From positions 1 through 43,939 of the forward strand of contig JAEWLC010000104.1 in assembly GCA_023393475.1 (NCBI GenBank): a stretch of DNA of 43,939 nt, written 5' to 3'. Position numbers and translations under genes: made by a program. The stretch is from Pseudomonadota bacterium. GTDB lineage: Bacteria; Pseudomonadota; Alphaproteobacteria; Rhizobiales; Devosiaceae. The notes under the pieces are model-generated. The model did no database searches. It had not been told where the DNA came from and worked only from the letters and a program-made list of their open reading frames with translations. This document shows, in pieces, positions 8,518-16,178 of the stretch; the stretch's first letter is position 1; each line of letters opens with the position of its first letter.

Positions 8518-8565
8518 GCACTCCGAAGGCAGAGGTCATGAGTTCGAATCTCGTCGGGTGCGCCA
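8518..8565 (+). other. Attachment site: 3' fragment of tRNA-Arg(CCG)
   Basis: The sequence reads as the 3' half of a tRNA. An anticodon loop CTCCGAA (8521-8527, anticodon CCG) is followed by GGCAG, a short variable loop, a 5-bp T-arm with TTCGAAT loop, the acceptor strand CGGGTGC, a discriminator G and CCA ending at 8565. No D-arm or 5' acceptor strand is present upstream, so this is not a functional tRNA. It is the usual leftover of integration into a tRNA 3' end. The intact tRNA should lie beyond the left edge, at the element's other end. Confidence 0.85.
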
Positions 8566-8838
8566 ATTATATCAACAAAATCAAGAAGTTGCACGGCCGA
8601 TCGGTACGGGTCGGCTCGTTGTCGGCCGGCGGGGTAACACCAGGGTAACACATTTGGGGTTTGCGACTCTGCAGGCCGAGAGTGGGGTGGCGGTACCAAC
8701 GGGGCCGATGGCGCTGGGAGCAGTACTCGCTCCGAGCTCCACCGACCCCTCTAGGTGGCTTCCCAGATGCCGGGCTCGTTCCGGCAGGTAACCCAGGCGC
8801 CTCCGCCGTCGCGCGCCACAGTGCGGCATCACGCGCAG

Positions 8839-10002
8839 TCAGGCGCTTGGTGTGACTGCCACCTTCAGCGAGCGTTCCAGGTCGAACGCGCAGTCCATCG
8901 CGTCCTGGATGCGGTTTACAGGGAACGTCTGTGTGACGAACTTGTGCAGCGGGAAACGGTCCATGTTGCGGGCAAGCAGACGCATGCTGGCGACATAACC
9001 CGATGGAGGGTGGTTGGTGAGGCCGATGAGCCTTATCTGGTTGGCAAGCAGGTCGCGATGCGGATTGATGGCGATGTCACCGACATCGGCAAAGACACCG
9101 GCCACGAGATAGGTTGCGCCGCGACGTGCCATGCGCAGGCCCTCGGGGATAGCTTCCGCCACGCCCGTGCACTCGACGATAACGTCGGCGCCACGCCCCT
9201 GGGTCAGCTCACGTACACGGCCGACGCGCTCCTCGGCGGTGGTGTCGTCGACGCATATCGTTTCGTCGGCGCCGAACTCCTTCGCGAGGTTCAGCCTGAA
9301 CTTTGACTTGTCGAGCACAATGATGCGGCCGGCGCCCATGAGGTGCGCCTTGAGGACGTGCAGCATGCCCATCGGGCCGGTGCCCTGGATCACCACGGCA
9401 GCACCGGAGCCGAAGCCCTCGCCGCCCATGGTGTAGAACTCCTTGGCCTTATCGAGATTGTAGGTGACGGCCATCAGCTCGGTCATCACCGCGATCTCGG
9501 GGGGGAGCTCCTCGGGCACCTTGTAGACGAAGGCGTCCTTGCGCACGTAGATGTAGTCGGCCCAGCCGCCCATCAGGTGCGGCGCGTCGGCACAGCTGAA
9601 CGCATTGCCGTAGCCTTTGATGTTCTCGCACAGCGGGAAACCGAAGCTGTTTTTGCAGTACCAGCACTTGCCGCACAGGATATCGGGGCACATCACCACC
9701 CGATCTCCGATCGAGAGCCGCTGGCCGGAATACTCGAGCTCGGAGGCCGCGCTCTTGCCGATCTCGGCCACCGTCCCCACGATCTCGTGGCCCGGCAAGA
9801 GCGGGAAGGGTGTGTGTGACTCGGCAGGGGTGCCGGCATACTGGACGGTTTCACCGCGATAGGTGTGCTTGTCCGTGCCGCAGATTCCGCACATCTCCAT
9901 CTTGATCACGAGGCTATGCTCATCGACCTGCGGATAAGGGAAATATCGCAGTTCGAGCTTTCCCGGGGCCGTCATAACTCCGGCCGCTACAGCGTTGTTC
10001 AA
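8839..10002 (-). CDS. Zinc-dependent alcohol dehydrogenase (MDR family)
   Basis: 387 residues. Medium-chain dehydrogenase acting on a polyol or sugar-derived alcohol, NAD(P)-dependent. Catalytic zinc ligands: Cys in CGICGTDKH and His-Glu in PGHEIVG. Structural zinc cysteines: the cluster in CPDILCGKCWYC and a following PLCEN. Rossmann motif GTGPMG. A TTG start at 10002 is chosen because AGGAGG lies 8 nt upstream; the first in-frame ATG (9975) is too far from it. It is the last gene after the gluconate 5-dehydrogenase-like SDR. The substrate cannot be named from sequence; context suggests a sugar acid or polyol of the idonate or arabinoside pathway. Confidence 0.85.
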   Translation of the reverse strand: MNNAVAAGVMTAPGKLELRYFPYPQVDEHSLVIKMEMCGICGTDKHTYRGETVQYAGTPAESHTPFPLLPGHEIVGTVAEIGKSAASELEYSGQRLSIGDRVVMCPDILCGKCWYCKNSFGFPLCENIKGYGNAFSCADAPHLMGGWADYIYVRKDAFVYKVPEELPPEIAVMTELMAVTYNLDKAKEFYTMGGEGFGSGAAVVIQGTGPMGMLHVLKAHLMGAGRIIVLDKSKFRLNLAKEFGADETICVDDTTAEERVGRVRELTQGRGADVIVECTGVAEAIPEGLRMARRGATYLVAGVFADVGDIAINPHRDLLANQIRLIGLTNHPPSGYVASMRLLARNMDRFPLHKFVTQTFPVNRIQDAMDCAFDLERSLKVAVTPSA

Positions 10003-10054
10003 AGTATTCTCCTCCTGGTGTGCCGGTCCTCGCCGGCGAAATGGGGTCGCCCGA

Positions 10055-10843
10055 TCACAGCGAGCTGGTGACGCCGCCGTCGACGTAGAGGACCTGCCCG
10101 GTGACGAAGGAACTCGCGTCGCTGGCCAGGAACACCGCCGCGCCGACCAGTTCCTCCACCTCACCCCAACGCCCGAGCGGCGTGCGTTTCGTCAGCCACC
10201 CAGAGAACTCCGGGTCGGCGACGAGCTTCTCGTTGAGATCGGTCTTGAAATAGCCCGGGCCGATGGCGTTGGCCCTGATGCCATACTGGCCCCAATCGAC
10301 CGCCATCCCCTTGGTGAGCATCTTCAGGGCTCCCTTGGTCGCGGCGTATGGCGCTATCGAGGGCCGGGCGAGCTCGCTCTGCACCGAGCAGATATTGATG
10401 ATGCTGCCCCCGCGGCGCCGTATCATCCCGGCAACGACACTTCGCGCGACGTAGAAGGCGCTGGTCAGGTTGTTGCGAACGATCCGGTCCCAGTCCGCGG
10501 AGGCAAACTGCTCGAGGGGCGAGCGGTGCTGGATTCCTGCGTTGTTGACGAGGATCGACAGCGGGCCGAATTCCGCTTCGATTTCGACGACGCCCTGCTC
10601 CACCGCCTGCAGATCGGTGACGTCGAACGCCACGGCGTCAACCGACAGGCCGCGGCCACGCAGTTCGTCGCGGACCGTAAGCAGTCTGTCCGGGTCGCGG
10701 CCGTTCAGGACGACACGGGCGCCGGCACCGGCGAGGCCAGCAGCGATCGCCTTGCCGATACCGCGACTGCTTCCGGTGACCAACGCCACCCGTCCGGAAA
10801 GATCGAATGTGGGAGCGACGGGGGCAGGGCTATACGCGGACAC
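10055..10843 (-). CDS. idnO: Gluconate 5-dehydrogenase-like SDR (IdnO type)
   Basis: 262 residues. Classical short-chain dehydrogenase, predicted to interconvert 5-keto-D-gluconate and D-gluconate. Cofactor motif TGSSRGIG, NNAG, catalytic Ser153, Tyr166 and Lys170. Segments such as NNAGIQHRSP, INICSVQSELARP, KMLTKGMAVDWGQYGI and GPGYFKTDLNEKLV match the IdnO group closely from memory. GTG start at 10843 with AGAGG upstream, 3 nt after the GntR regulator's stop. An L-idonate 5-dehydrogenase is encoded in the divergent unit at 17705-18745, which completes the idonate-to-gluconate step and supports the call. Confidence 0.8.
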   Translation of the reverse strand: MSAYSPAPVAPTFDLSGRVALVTGSSRGIGKAIAAGLAGAGARVVLNGRDPDRLLTVRDELRGRGLSVDAVAFDVTDLQAVEQGVVEIEAEFGPLSILVNNAGIQHRSPLEQFASADWDRIVRNNLTSAFYVARSVVAGMIRRRGGSIINICSVQSELARPSIAPYAATKGALKMLTKGMAVDWGQYGIRANAIGPGYFKTDLNEKLVADPEFSGWLTKRTPLGRWGEVEELVGAAVFLASDASSFVTGQVLYVDGGVTSSL

Positions 10844-10846
10844 TGA

Positions 10847-11599
10847 CTATGTACCTCTGTAATTCTTGATCGAGCGGGCGATCCTGTTGGCTCGGTCGAG
10901 GCTTTCTGCGGACTCGATCTGTACCTGTTTGGATCGCGCCAGAAGCTCGTGTGTTGCGGTCTGGGCGGCGCTGCTGTCGCGGTTGAGGATCGCCATCGCG
11001 ACCTCGCGGTGCAGTCGCACGTCGTCTGTCGACAGAGCCTTCTTCTCGCGGGCGATGTAGAATGACTGACGCAGAATTGTACTCATCATACTACCAAGTG
11101 ACGCGATCACATCGTTACCGCAGCTGGCCAGGACGGCGAGGTGGAACTCAAGGTCGGCCTCAGCTGCGGCGACGCTGTCGGCGTGTCGGCTGGCATCCAT
11201 AAGGTCGACGGCGGCGAGTATCCGGGCGCCATCCGCCTCGGTGCGGCGCTCCGCCGCCAGGTAGCTCGCACGGGGCTCAAAACACTCGCGCATCTCATAG
11301 ATTTCACGGATCAGGTCAGCCGTGACGCCGAGCGACATCCGCCACTCGATCACCTCGGCATCCATCAAGTTCCAGTATCGCCTTGGCCGCACCCAGGTGC
11401 CGCGGCTCGGCGCCACGCTGACCATGCCCTTGGCCTGGAGGCTTTGGATGGCACTGCGCAGTGTGGTTCGACTCACGCCGGTCAGTTCCATGAGTTCGGG
11501 CTCGGTGGGCATGGGCTGCTCGGCTACAAATGTGCCGTCAAGTATTCGCAGGGCCAGTGCTTCGGTGACCTGCTCCCTCAAGTTCTTCAGCGACGTCAT
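10847..11599 (-). CDS. GntR-family (FadR/FCD) transcriptional regulator
   Basis: 250 residues. N-terminal winged HTH (PMPTEPELMELTGVSRTTLRSAI, then the wing GTWVRPRRYWNL) and a C-terminal all-helical FCD domain with the likely metal-ligand pattern (DLEFHLAVLASCGN, RLHREVAMAI, ATHELLARS). FCD regulators bind sugar acids or other small carboxylates and usually repress their neighbours. It is cotranscribed with idnO and the zinc dehydrogenase. The inverted repeat over the ABC-operon -35 box at 16008-16033 is a candidate operator for it, by position only. Confidence 0.88.
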   Translation of the reverse strand: MTSLKNLREQVTEALALRILDGTFVAEQPMPTEPELMELTGVSRTTLRSAIQSLQAKGMVSVAPSRGTWVRPRRYWNLMDAEVIEWRMSLGVTADLIREIYEMRECFEPRASYLAAERRTEADGARILAAVDLMDASRHADSVAAAEADLEFHLAVLASCGNDVIASLGSMMSTILRQSFYIAREKKALSTDDVRLHREVAMAILNRDSSAAQTATHELLARSKQVQIESAESLDRANRIARSIKNYRGT

Positions 11600-11659
11600 T
11601 GGCTTCCCCCGATGCGGCGAATTACTGGTTAACTCGCCGTCGATATACAGAACTGACGA

Positions 11660-11697
11660 AGCCGCGGCGACCCCCGGGAGGACGGGCCGCCGCGGCT
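11660..11697 (-). terminator. Strong hairpin after the sugar-binding protein gene
   Basis: Arms AGCCGCGGCG (11660-11669) and CGCCGCGGCT (11688-11697) are perfectly complementary with an 18-nt loop, directly after the binding-protein stop codon. Such hairpins often protect abundant binding-protein mRNA and reduce readthrough to the genes beyond. No U-tract follows. Confidence 0.6.
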
Positions 11698-11701
11698 ATG
11701 A

Positions 11702-13042
11702 TTACTGGGCGTTGGCCAGCAATTCGTTGATGCGCGACTCCGCGTCAGCGAGGGCTTCCTCGGTCGACTTGTCTCCGTTGATGGCCGAAGAGGCTTCTTC
11801 GCCGATCAGTTGCATGATCGAGAACTGCCGAATGACGCCTTCGGGCAGGCCAACCAGCGAGTCCGGCAGCGTGCCGAACGAGTGACGCTGCGGCAGCGAC
11901 ACGAACTCTTCGCTGGCGAACACGCTGGCGCTCGGCGGAATGTGGCCGGTACGAGCCCAGGCGAAGCTGTTGTCCCACCAGAACTTCATGAACTCGGCAA
12001 CCGAGGCCTTCTGGGCGTCGCTCAGTTCCTGGGTCGGCATGGCCCAGGTGTGACCGTCCGTCCAGCTCGCATTGCGGCCGTCAAAGAACTGCTGGAAAGG
12101 AACAACATAGTACCCGTTGTACAGCGGCGAGCCTTCCTTCTCGGACTGCGCGACATAGTCGCCGAGGATCCAGGTACCCTGGATGTAGACGCCGGCGTCG
12201 CCGTTGGAGAACGCACCGGTGGCTGCAGCATAGTCATCATTCTTGCTGGCGAGACCCTTGTCGGTGAGGTCCTTGATCCAGTTGATCGCGTTGGCGCCTT
12301 CCGGGCCACTGAAGTCGACCTTTGTCACGTCGGCGAAATACGGCGAGTTCTGCTGATCAAGCAGCGAGTAGACCATGCGCGCAACGCCCGAGGCGTCGTT
12401 CGACAAGGCCAGCACAAAATACGGCTTGCCGGTCGCGGCGGTGAACTTCTCGGCCTGTTCGTAGAGCTCCGCTGTCGAGGTCGGCAGGATCGGCGTGCCG
12501 TCTTCCTTAACCAGGCCCGCTTCGCGGAACAGGTTCAGGTTGATGTGCCAGGCAATCAGGTTGTTGTCGATCGGCAGAGCCCAGGTCTGGCCGTTGCGGG
12601 TCACACCATTCGCGGACGCGGCGATCATGTCAGCCTTGTCGACTCCGGCCTGCACCAGCAGGTCGTCGATCGGCATGATCAGGTTGCGGCTCTGATAGTC
12701 GCTGATCACGGACTGGTGCATCGTCACAAGGGTCGGCAGATCGCGCGAGCCGTACTGGGCGGTGAGCTGATCATAGCCCGGCCATTCGACGATACGCGGA
12801 ACGACCTTCGTCGTCGTGCTCTCGGCGTTGAACTTGTTGATCATCGCGGTGATGATGCCGCATTCGCCCGACGCCTTCATCGGGTCGGTTTCGGTGGCAT
12901 AATCGGTATCGCAGGTGCCGAAGAAGCGCTGGACCGTGATCTCGGTCTTGTCCTGCGCGAGCGCGGCGGTATGAGCCGCCCCGCCGATCGACGCGAGCAG
13001 GGCAAGCCCAAGCGCGCCAAAATGCCTTCTGTTCAAACTCAT
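11702..13042 (-). CDS. Sugar ABC transporter substrate-binding protein
   Basis: 446 residues, extracellular solute-binding protein family 1. N-terminal export signal with a twin-arginine-like start (MSLNRRHFGALGLALLAS) ending near AALAQ. The mature part has the family's typical segments (WPGYDQLTAQYGSRDLPTL, WALPIDNNLIAWHIN, YIQGTWILGDYV). The start at 13042 is set by GGAGGAG 7 nt upstream. It is the fourth gene of the transporter unit. With a GH51 enzyme divergently encoded, an arabinofuranoside or related oligosaccharide is a reasonable but unproven ligand. Confidence 0.9.
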   Translation of the reverse strand: MSLNRRHFGALGLALLASIGGAAHTAALAQDKTEITVQRFFGTCDTDYATETDPMKASGECGIITAMINKFNAESTTTKVVPRIVEWPGYDQLTAQYGSRDLPTLVTMHQSVISDYQSRNLIMPIDDLLVQAGVDKADMIAASANGVTRNGQTWALPIDNNLIAWHINLNLFREAGLVKEDGTPILPTSTAELYEQAEKFTAATGKPYFVLALSNDASGVARMVYSLLDQQNSPYFADVTKVDFSGPEGANAINWIKDLTDKGLASKNDDYAAATGAFSNGDAGVYIQGTWILGDYVAQSEKEGSPLYNGYYVVPFQQFFDGRNASWTDGHTWAMPTQELSDAQKASVAEFMKFWWDNSFAWARTGHIPPSASVFASEEFVSLPQRHSFGTLPDSLVGLPEGVIRQFSIMQLIGEEASSAINGDKSTEEALADAESRINELLANAQ

Positions 13043-13113
13043 CACGTAACTCCTCCATTTTGTGGTTCGTGAGGGAAGGTGGTCCGGTGGTTGTGGCCAT
13101 CGGACCGTGTGCA

Positions 13114-13959
13114 TCAGCCAGCAGCAGCGCCCGAGGCAGCGCGGATGATGTACTTCTGGAAAAAGAGGTAGAGGATCACCATGGGAAGGCCGGCGAATAC
13201 CGCCTGCGCCATGAGGAAGCCGACGCTTTCAGTCTGCGCGAAGTTCTGGCTCATCGATCCCAGACCCGTGGTCAGGGTGTACATCGACTGGTTCGTCGCC
13301 GAGATCAGCGGCCAGAAGTAGTCGTTCCACCCGCCCAGGAATGTGAAGATCCCGAGTGTCGCCTGGGCCGGCAGGGTCAGCGGCAGCAGGACATGGGTGA
13401 AGGTCTTGAACTTCGACGCATTGTCCATTGCCGCGGCCTCTTCGAGCTCGATCGGGATCGACTTGAAGTACTGCGTCATCAGGAAGACGCCGAACGGACC
13501 GGCCAGTCCGGGCAGGATCAGGCCGTGATAGGTGTTGTGCCAGCTCAGGGCGGAGAACATCTGGTGACGCGCCACCACCAGCGCATATTCCGGAACGGCA
13601 AGGCCGATCAGGGTCAGGATGAAAACGACGTTGCGGCCCTTGAAGTCGGCCCGGGCAAAGCCGTAGCCAGCCAGCGACGCTAGGATCAGCGTCAGGATGG
13701 TCTGCACGGTCGCGACGATCGTGCTGTTCATCGTCCAGCGGAACACGTTCGAGGACGCCAGGATGTTCTGGTAGTTCTCGAATGTGTAGGGCGTCTGGAA
13801 GACACCGCTCGAGCGGGTCATGATCTCGATGTTCGGCTTGAACGACAGCGCGACAACCCAGAGAATCGGCAGGACCCAGAAGAGCGCGAGGATCGTCACG
13901 CCTACGAGGACCAGGCGTCGCGGCAGCGATACGCCTGCCATGCGCGATGATGCGGCCAT
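13114..13959 (-). CDS. Sugar ABC transporter permease (MalG type)
   Basis: 281 residues, CUT1-family inner-membrane permease with six predicted hydrophobic segments. The EAA loop that docks the ATPase is visible as EEAAAMDNASKFKTFTHVLL. The N terminus has the MalG-type layout (PILWVVALSFKP, then PYTFENYQNIL). It starts 2 nt after the partner permease's stop, so translation is probably coupled. Confidence 0.92.
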   Translation of the reverse strand: MAASSRMAGVSLPRRLVLVGVTILALFWVLPILWVVALSFKPNIEIMTRSSGVFQTPYTFENYQNILASSNVFRWTMNSTIVATVQTILTLILASLAGYGFARADFKGRNVVFILTLIGLAVPEYALVVARHQMFSALSWHNTYHGLILPGLAGPFGVFLMTQYFKSIPIELEEAAAMDNASKFKTFTHVLLPLTLPAQATLGIFTFLGGWNDYFWPLISATNQSMYTLTTGLGSMSQNFAQTESVGFLMAQAVFAGLPMVILYLFFQKYIIRAASGAAAG

Positions 13960-13961
13960 TG

Positions 13962-14873
13962 CTATGCCTCCCGCTTTCTGGTGAGCCAGTACTGGGCCAG
14001 CGCCGGCACCAGGATCAGGGCGAACAGGACTTCCGAAGCCGCAGCCGCGTAGCCGACATCCCAGTTCTGGAAGGCCTGGTTGTAGATAAAGTGGGCAACC
14101 GAACGGGACGAGTTGTTGGGGCCGCCACCGGTCATCAGCTCGATCTGAGCGAACACCTGGAACTGCAGGATGATCTGGATGATGACGACGACGACAGTGG
14201 TCCTGCGGATAGCCGGAAGCGTGATGTGCCAGAGCACGCGCCAGGGTGAGGCACTGTCGAGTTCGGCGGCCTCATAAACTTCACGCGGTATCTGCTGCAG
14301 CGCTGCCAGGAACAGCACCATCGGCAGTCCGATGCCCCACCATACCGTGGTGATGGCAACCGCGATGAGGGCCGTCTGCTGGTTGTTGAGGAACGGGAAG
14401 GGCTGGAGGCTCAACTGCGTCATGAACTCGCTCGCCATGCCGCCGTTGGGCATGTAGACGACCTTCCAGATCAGCGCGACGATAGTCACCGAGAGCACGG
14501 TCGTGCCGAAGAAGATGGTGCGCAGCGTGGCCGCCCACCAACCCTCGCGATTGAGCGCAAGCGCCAGCATCAGGCCCACGGAGACGAAGGTCGGCACCGT
14601 TATGGCCGTGAAGAACACCGTGTTGCCGATAGCGCGCAGGAAGATCTTGTCCTGAAACAGCCGCTGATAGTTGGCGTGACCAACGAATTTCGGCGACGAG
14701 AACAGGTCGGATTTGCCGAGGCTGATCCACATGCCGTTGAACAGCGGGTAGACCAGGAACGCCACAAAGACGATCAGGAAGGGCAGCACCCAGAGCATAT
14801 TGACCGGGCTCTGGACGAACAGCCCTCGCGACCGCTTGCGGGCGACGGAAGGACTTGCGGTTGCGCTAGCCAT
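13962..14873 (-). CDS. Sugar ABC transporter permease (MalF type)
   Basis: 303 residues, partner permease of the CUT1 transporter, with about six membrane segments. EAA loop YEAAELDSASPWRVLWHITL. The conserved MTGGGPNNSS segment near the C terminus is typical of MalF/UgpA proteins. The start at 14873 (MASATASPSVARKR) overlaps the ATPase gene end by 8 bp; the longer reading frame upstream is only overlap with that gene. Confidence 0.92.
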   Translation of the reverse strand: MASATASPSVARKRSRGLFVQSPVNMLWVLPFLIVFVAFLVYPLFNGMWISLGKSDLFSSPKFVGHANYQRLFQDKIFLRAIGNTVFFTAITVPTFVSVGLMLALALNREGWWAATLRTIFFGTTVLSVTIVALIWKVVYMPNGGMASEFMTQLSLQPFPFLNNQQTALIAVAITTVWWGIGLPMVLFLAALQQIPREVYEAAELDSASPWRVLWHITLPAIRRTTVVVVIIQIILQFQVFAQIELMTGGGPNNSSRSVAHFIYNQAFQNWDVGYAAAASEVLFALILVPALAQYWLTRKREA

Positions 14874-15963
14874 TCTTGCCGCCTTCCGCTGTGCGGTGTG
14901 CGATGCCCGCCTTGTCGAACAGGTGCAGGTGTCCGTAGGCAACGTCGAGGGCGACGGCGTCACCCATGTGCAGGATCGTCGAGCTTGGGACGGCAGCAAC
15001 GATCACTTCGCCGCCTGGCAGGGCGACATGCATCAGGTTGCGGTCACCCAGCCGTTCGAACACCTGCACTGTGCCGCGAATGGCGCCGCCATCGGCGAGC
15101 GTGAGGTGTTCCGCCCGGACGCCGATTTCGACCTGTTCGCCGACGTTGAGCTTGAGTGACGTCTTGAGCTCGATCGGCAGGCCATCGGCGGTAGCCAGTT
15201 GCAGCTGTCCGCCAGCGGCGCCGCGCACCGTCGCCGTCAGGATGTTCATCGGCGGAGCGCCGACGAACTGCGCGACGAACTTGGTCGCTGGCTGCTCGTA
15301 GATTTCAATCGGCGTGCCGACTTGCTCGATCTTGCGATTGTTCATGACCACGATGCGGTCGGCGAGGGTCATCGCCTCGACCTGATCGTGAGTCACGAAG
15401 ATCATCGTGGCCTTGGTCCGCTGATGCAGCCGCGCCAGTTCGAAACGGGTGCGATGGCGGAGCGCCGCATCGAGATTGGAGAGCGGCTCGTCGAAGAGAT
15501 AGGCGCTCGGTTTCTTGACCAGCGCCCGGCCAATGGCCACCCGCTGGCGCTGACCGCCGGACAGTTGCGCCGGGAACCTGCGCAGCAGCGGCACGATCTC
15601 GAGAACCTCGGCTGCATCGGCAATTCGGCTCTCGATCTCTGCCTTTCCGATGCCGACATTGCGCAGGCCGAAGGCCATGTTGTCGAACACGGTCATCTGC
15701 GGGTACAGCGCGTAGTGCTGGAACACCATCGCGACGCCGCGCTTGCCCGGCGGCATGTGATCCACGCGTTCGCCGTCGATTGCGATCGTGCCGTCGGTGA
15801 CGACCTCGAGCCCCGCAATCATCCGCAACAACGTGGACTTTCCGCAGCCCGACGGCCCCAGAAAGCAGATGAACTCGCCGTCATTCATGGCAAGCGAGAG
15901 GCGCTCGATCACGACTGTCGAGCCGTAACTCTTGCTGACCTCATTTAGGGCGATGCGCGCCAT
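14866..15963 (-). CDS. Sugar ABC transporter ATPase (MalK/UgpC family)
   Basis: 365 residues. Walker A GPSGCGKST, signature LSGGQRQR, Walker B AYLFDEPLSNLD, H-loop VTHDQ, and a C-terminal TOBE/OB-fold regulatory region (about 235-355), as in MalK/UgpC. First gene of the minus-strand transporter unit, about 30 bp downstream of the predicted promoter -10 box at 15993-15998. ATPases of this class can serve several transporters, so this protein may also energise the ATPase-less transporter at 23098-26255. Confidence 0.93.
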   Translation of the reverse strand: MARIALNEVSKSYGSTVVIERLSLAMNDGEFICFLGPSGCGKSTLLRMIAGLEVVTDGTIAIDGERVDHMPPGKRGVAMVFQHYALYPQMTVFDNMAFGLRNVGIGKAEIESRIADAAEVLEIVPLLRRFPAQLSGGQRQRVAIGRALVKKPSAYLFDEPLSNLDAALRHRTRFELARLHQRTKATMIFVTHDQVEAMTLADRIVVMNNRKIEQVGTPIEIYEQPATKFVAQFVGAPPMNILTATVRGAAGGQLQLATADGLPIELKTSLKLNVGEQVEIGVRAEHLTLADGGAIRGTVQVFERLGDRNLMHVALPGGEVIVAAVPSSTILHMGDAVALDVAYGHLHLFDKAGIAHRTAEGGKNG

Positions 15964-15992
15964 ATTCTCCCCCGACCTCCGCTATCATCATC

Positions 15993-16021
15993 ATATGAAA
16001 TGCAATCGTTGCGTGAGTCAA
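15993..16021 (-). promoter_or_regulatory. Predicted sigma70-type promoter of the sugar transporter unit
   Basis: Read on the minus strand: -35 TTGACT (16016-16021), 17-bp spacer, -10 TCATAT (15993-15998). The -35 box lies inside the spacer of the inverted repeat at 16008-16033, a layout suited to repression. Confidence 0.5.
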
Positions 16022-16033
16022 GGTGCACGCAAC
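16008..16033. promoter_or_regulatory. Inverted repeat, candidate operator
   Basis: GTTGCGTG (16008-16015) and CACGCAAC (16026-16033) form a perfect 8-bp inverted repeat with a 10-bp spacer, in the shared intergenic region of the two divergent sugar units. The spacer contains the predicted -35 box of the transporter unit. The local GntR/FCD protein is the natural candidate binder, but its operators are often shorter, so another regulator is possible. Confidence 0.5.
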
Positions 16034-16116
16034 CCTCCTATGCGTTCAGTGCATGCCACTGTTTTTATTGATGAATTTGCGGAAAATCGGGGCAGACGAA
16101 GAATTTTTCTTGCCGA

Positions 16117-16145
16117 TTGACGGGCAAGTTTCGGTCCCCTAGGTA
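16117..16145 (+). promoter_or_regulatory. Predicted promoter of the arabinofuranosidase unit
   Basis: TTGACG (16117-16122), 17-bp spacer, TAGGTA (16140-16145). The expected transcription start is about 27 bp before the ATG at 16179. Confidence 0.45.
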
Positions 16146-16178
16146 TGAGCAAGGTATGACCTTGTGGAGGACTATTTG

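Noticed and set aside
8450..8565. A complete tRNA-Arg gene
   Set aside because: Only the anticodon loop to CCA is present. No D-arm or 5' acceptor strand can be paired upstream, and the first anticodon-stem pair is mismatched.
8475..8699. A 74-codon minus-strand reading frame containing GAPDEIRTHDLCLRS
   Set aside because: This phrase is the well-known false translation of the antisense of a tRNA 3' end; here it crosses the tRNA-Arg attachment fragment.
8566..8838. A gene or additional att-related structure right of the tRNA fragment
   Set aside because: Only a short inverted repeat (TGCCGG/CCGGCA at 8768-8786) and a GGTAACAC duplication were seen; no frame has coding features.
11810..13072. 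A 420-codon plus-strand open frame
   Set aside because: Antisense shadow of the sugar-binding protein gene; no ribosome site, signal or domain.
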